DNA of 16,373 bases from Prevotellaceae bacterium (lineage in GTDB: Bacteria > Bacteroidota > Bacteroidia > Bacteroidales > UBA932): positions 1 to 16,373 of the forward strand of contig JAITOI010000202.1 of the NCBI GenBank assembly GCA_031289995.1, written 5' to 3'. Positions 15,257 to 16,373 of this stretch are shown here, piece by piece. The notes under the pieces are model-generated. The model saw nothing but the letters and a program-made list of their open reading frames with translations. It searched no databases and had not been told where the DNA came from. The stretch's first letter is position 1. Each line of letters begins with the position of its first letter. Position numbers and translations under genes: made by a program.

Positions 15257-15376
15257 CGTCAGTGCGGGCTTGACCCGCAATCTCCATGCTCGCCTGCAAT
15301 CCCTCTGCCGTGCCATCATTGCGACGGAATGCGGAGTAGGTCAGCAAGGTGATTGCGGGTCAAGCCCGCAATGACG
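15257..15376. repeat. REP-like inverted repeat element, 120 bp
   Basis: Two 26-base arms (15257-15282 and 15351-15376) are reverse complements with one mismatch, 20 bases being perfect at 15263-15282 versus 15351-15370. Each arm is itself palindromic (GCGGG, CTTGA, CCCGC). The motif resembles dispersed palindromic repeats of the type TCATTGCGGGCTTGACCCGC found between genes in many bacteria. No transposase gene is nearby. Confidence 0.8.
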
Positions 15377-15419
15377 GCGCCGTGGGAGCTGCGGACGCCA
15401 ACACTCGTGCGCACGGCAG

Positions 15420-15457
15420 GACGCTTGGACGCTTGGACGCGTGAACGCGTGGACATG
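15420..15457. repeat. 8-bp tandem repeat (GACGCTTG type)
   Basis: Units are GACGCTTG, GACGCTTG, GACGCGTG, AACGCGTG and a partial GACATG, in an exact 8-bp register. Non-coding, between the REP-like element and the plus-strand promoter. No function is apparent. Confidence 0.75.
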
Positions 15458-15538
15458 TTAGCCCCTTTCGCCATCACGAAGCAGCACCTCCCCAAAAAAA
15501 GATTTTACCCACCCCAGCCTTTCATCAAAATAAAATTG

Positions 15539-15546
15539 TACTTTTG
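15539..15546 (+). promoter_or_regulatory. -7 promoter element for the DUF2027/Smr-type gene
   Basis: TACTTTTG followed by CAAAC matches TAnnTTTG. A clear -33 box is not seen at the expected distance. The predicted start near 15553 gives a leader of about 125 bases that contains a small ORF. Confidence 0.55.
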
Positions 15547-15567
15547 CAAACTTTTTTTACACGCTAC

Positions 15568-15645
15568 ATGGCCTGCCATGCAGCCGCTGCGAAAATGGTG
15601 CAAGGGCAGTATCCACGCCCGATGCGAGAGGTCAAAGAGGGATAA
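15568..15645 (+). CDS. Small ORF (25 aa) in the leader of the DUF2027 gene, doubtful
   Basis: The ORF begins MACHAAAAKMVQ and ends REVKEG, with stop TAA 33 bases before the next ATG. It starts about 15 bases after the predicted transcription start. The first ATG lies in a small inverted repeat (CATGG, CCTG, CCATG at 15567-15580). There is no clear ribosome-binding site and the peptide is not recognised. It could be a short upstream ORF or chance; the segment is GC-rich compared with the AT-rich bases on both sides. Confidence 0.25.
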   Translation: MACHAAAAKMVQGQYPRPMREVKEG

Positions 15646-15678
15646 AACAAGTGTATAATTTTTAGCAAAAAAAACGCT

Positions 15679-16373
15679 ATGGAAATCGGAGATAAAGTCC
15701 GCTTTGTGGACGAGGTGGGCGGCGGCACGGTGCTGCGCATCGAGGGTAAAATGGTTGTGGTGAGCGACACCAACGGCTTCGAACTGCCCACGCCCGTGGC
15801 CAACGTGGTGGTGGTAAACGCGAGGGAGTCCACCAACTTTCCCGTTGGCGAGACAGCCCGCTCGGCGCCGCCCAAGCCAACGCCCAAGCCAACACCCAAG
15901 CCCGCTGCCAAGGACGAGAAGGCGCCGTCCGACAAGGCCGCCGTTGAGGTCGAGGCCAGGGTCGCGCCCGACGAGGAGCACGACGCCGAGGGCAGCAGCT
16001 ACGAGCTGATGCTCGCCTTTTTGCCGCCGCAAGACGAGCAGACGGAGCTCTTCCTGCTCAACGATAGCCCCTACCGCCTGCTCTACAACGTGGGCATGTA
16101 CGAGCGCAACGGTCGGGTCGCTCCCCTCGCGCAGGGGCTGGTGGCGGGCGACAGCAAGCAGCTGCTCAAAATTCTGCCGATGAGCAGCCTCAGGATGCAG
16201 CAAACGCTGCGCGTGGAGGTGCTGTTCTACAAAAATATCAGCTACCTGCCGCAAAGCGTGGAGCCGGTTAACGTGGAGGTAAAACCCATCAAAATTTTCA
16301 GCCAAGGCGCCTACGTCGAGAACGATTTTTTTGACGAACGCGCGCTCATTCTCCGCGTCCTTTCGCGCACGGA
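15679..16373 (+). CDS. DUF2027-domain protein, Smr/MutS-like family (3' end outside window)
   Basis: The open frame runs from ATG at 15679 to the right edge: 231 codons plus two bases, with no stop. The N-terminus MEIGDKVRFVDEVGGGTVLRIEG, then a strand pair ending in GFELPTPVANVVVV, is the start typical of Bacteroidota DUF2027 proteins, which usually carry a C-terminal Smr (MutS2-type nuclease) domain; that part would lie beyond the window. Residues 64-76 are a repetitive Pro/Lys/Thr linker (KPTPKPTPKPA) followed by a charged Ala/Glu/Lys segment to about 105. From SSYELMLAFLP (104 onward) the beta-rich DUF2027 core resumes (LLNDSPYRLLYNVGMYE). The cellular role of the family is not established, so a nucleic-acid function is only inferred from the usual Smr partner. 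It is transcribed divergently from the SusCD operon. A 266-codon antisense frame here is a shadow. Confidence 0.85.
   Translation, partial: MEIGDKVRFVDEVGGGTVLRIEGKMVVVSDTNGFELPTPVANVVVVNARESTNFPVGETARSAPPKPTPKPTPKPAAKDEKAPSDKAAVEVEARVAPDEEHDAEGSSYELMLAFLPPQDEQTELFLLNDSPYRLLYNVGMYERNGRVAPLAQGLVAGDSKQLLKILPMSSLRMQQTLRVEVLFYKNISYLPQSVEPVNVEVKPIKIFSQGAYVENDFFDERALILRVLSRT

Larger units (their letters stand above)
15124..15538. other. Intergenic region between divergent transcripts
   Basis: No convincing gene on either strand. It holds the -33 part of the susC promoter at its left end, a 120-base REP-like inverted repeat and an 8-bp tandem repeat. I see nothing identifiable in 15147-15256. Confidence 0.6.

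Noticed and set aside
15505..16305. A 266-codon minus-strand open frame
   Set aside because: It is antisense to the plus-strand gene at 15679, whose product has clear DUF2027 features and its own promoter.

Overview
The window looks like a stretch of a Bacteroidota (probably Bacteroidales-like) chromosome with fairly GC-rich genes. The evidence is a SusC/SusD outer-membrane uptake operon, a DUF2027/Smr-type protein found in this phylum, a large secreted protein with a type IX secretion (T9SS)-like C-terminal tail, and four promoter-like sites with the phylum's -7 signature TAnnTTTG (three read TACYTTTGCGGC). No rRNA, tRNA, CRISPR array, insertion sequence or phage gene was seen.

Layout, left to right. 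A gene start on the minus strand runs off the left edge (1-43) and has its own promoter. A complete butyrate kinase gene (169-1242, minus) follows; its promoter overlaps the terminator of the next gene. That gene (1406-7312, minus) encodes a 1968-residue modular surface or secreted protein: signal peptide, parallel beta-helix, Fn3 domain, three DNRLRE/CBM96-like modules separated by beta-repeat modules, and a T9SS-like tail. Two of its repeat units share very similar DNA. Its upstream region holds five GATAGYTATC boxes at an exact 22-bp spacing.

A four-gene minus-strand operon occupies 7581-14830: SusC (TonB-dependent transporter), SusD (surface lipoprotein), a DUF4843-like lipoprotein and a PKD-like lipoprotein. 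It should import an unidentified nutrient across the outer membrane; nothing in the window names the substrate. The giant protein downstream may be functionally linked, but a 268-bp gap separates it.

The region 14831-15678 is the most interesting. The promoter serving susC is followed by two tiny overlooked ORFs (19 and 36 codons) that share the core VEKKR(S/T)FNFDI. The stop of the first runs into a strong Shine-Dalgarno-like sequence for the second. The end of the second overlaps a 13-bp intrinsic-terminator hairpin lying between promoter and susC. This looks like a translation-sensitive attenuator, or a tiny dicistronic gene, in front of a SusCD operon. I do not recognise the peptides from any named family. 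Next come a 120-bp REP-like inverted repeat and an 8-bp tandem repeat, then a plus-strand promoter leading to the DUF2027/Smr-type gene (15679 to the right edge, 3' truncated), which has a 25-codon ORF in its leader.
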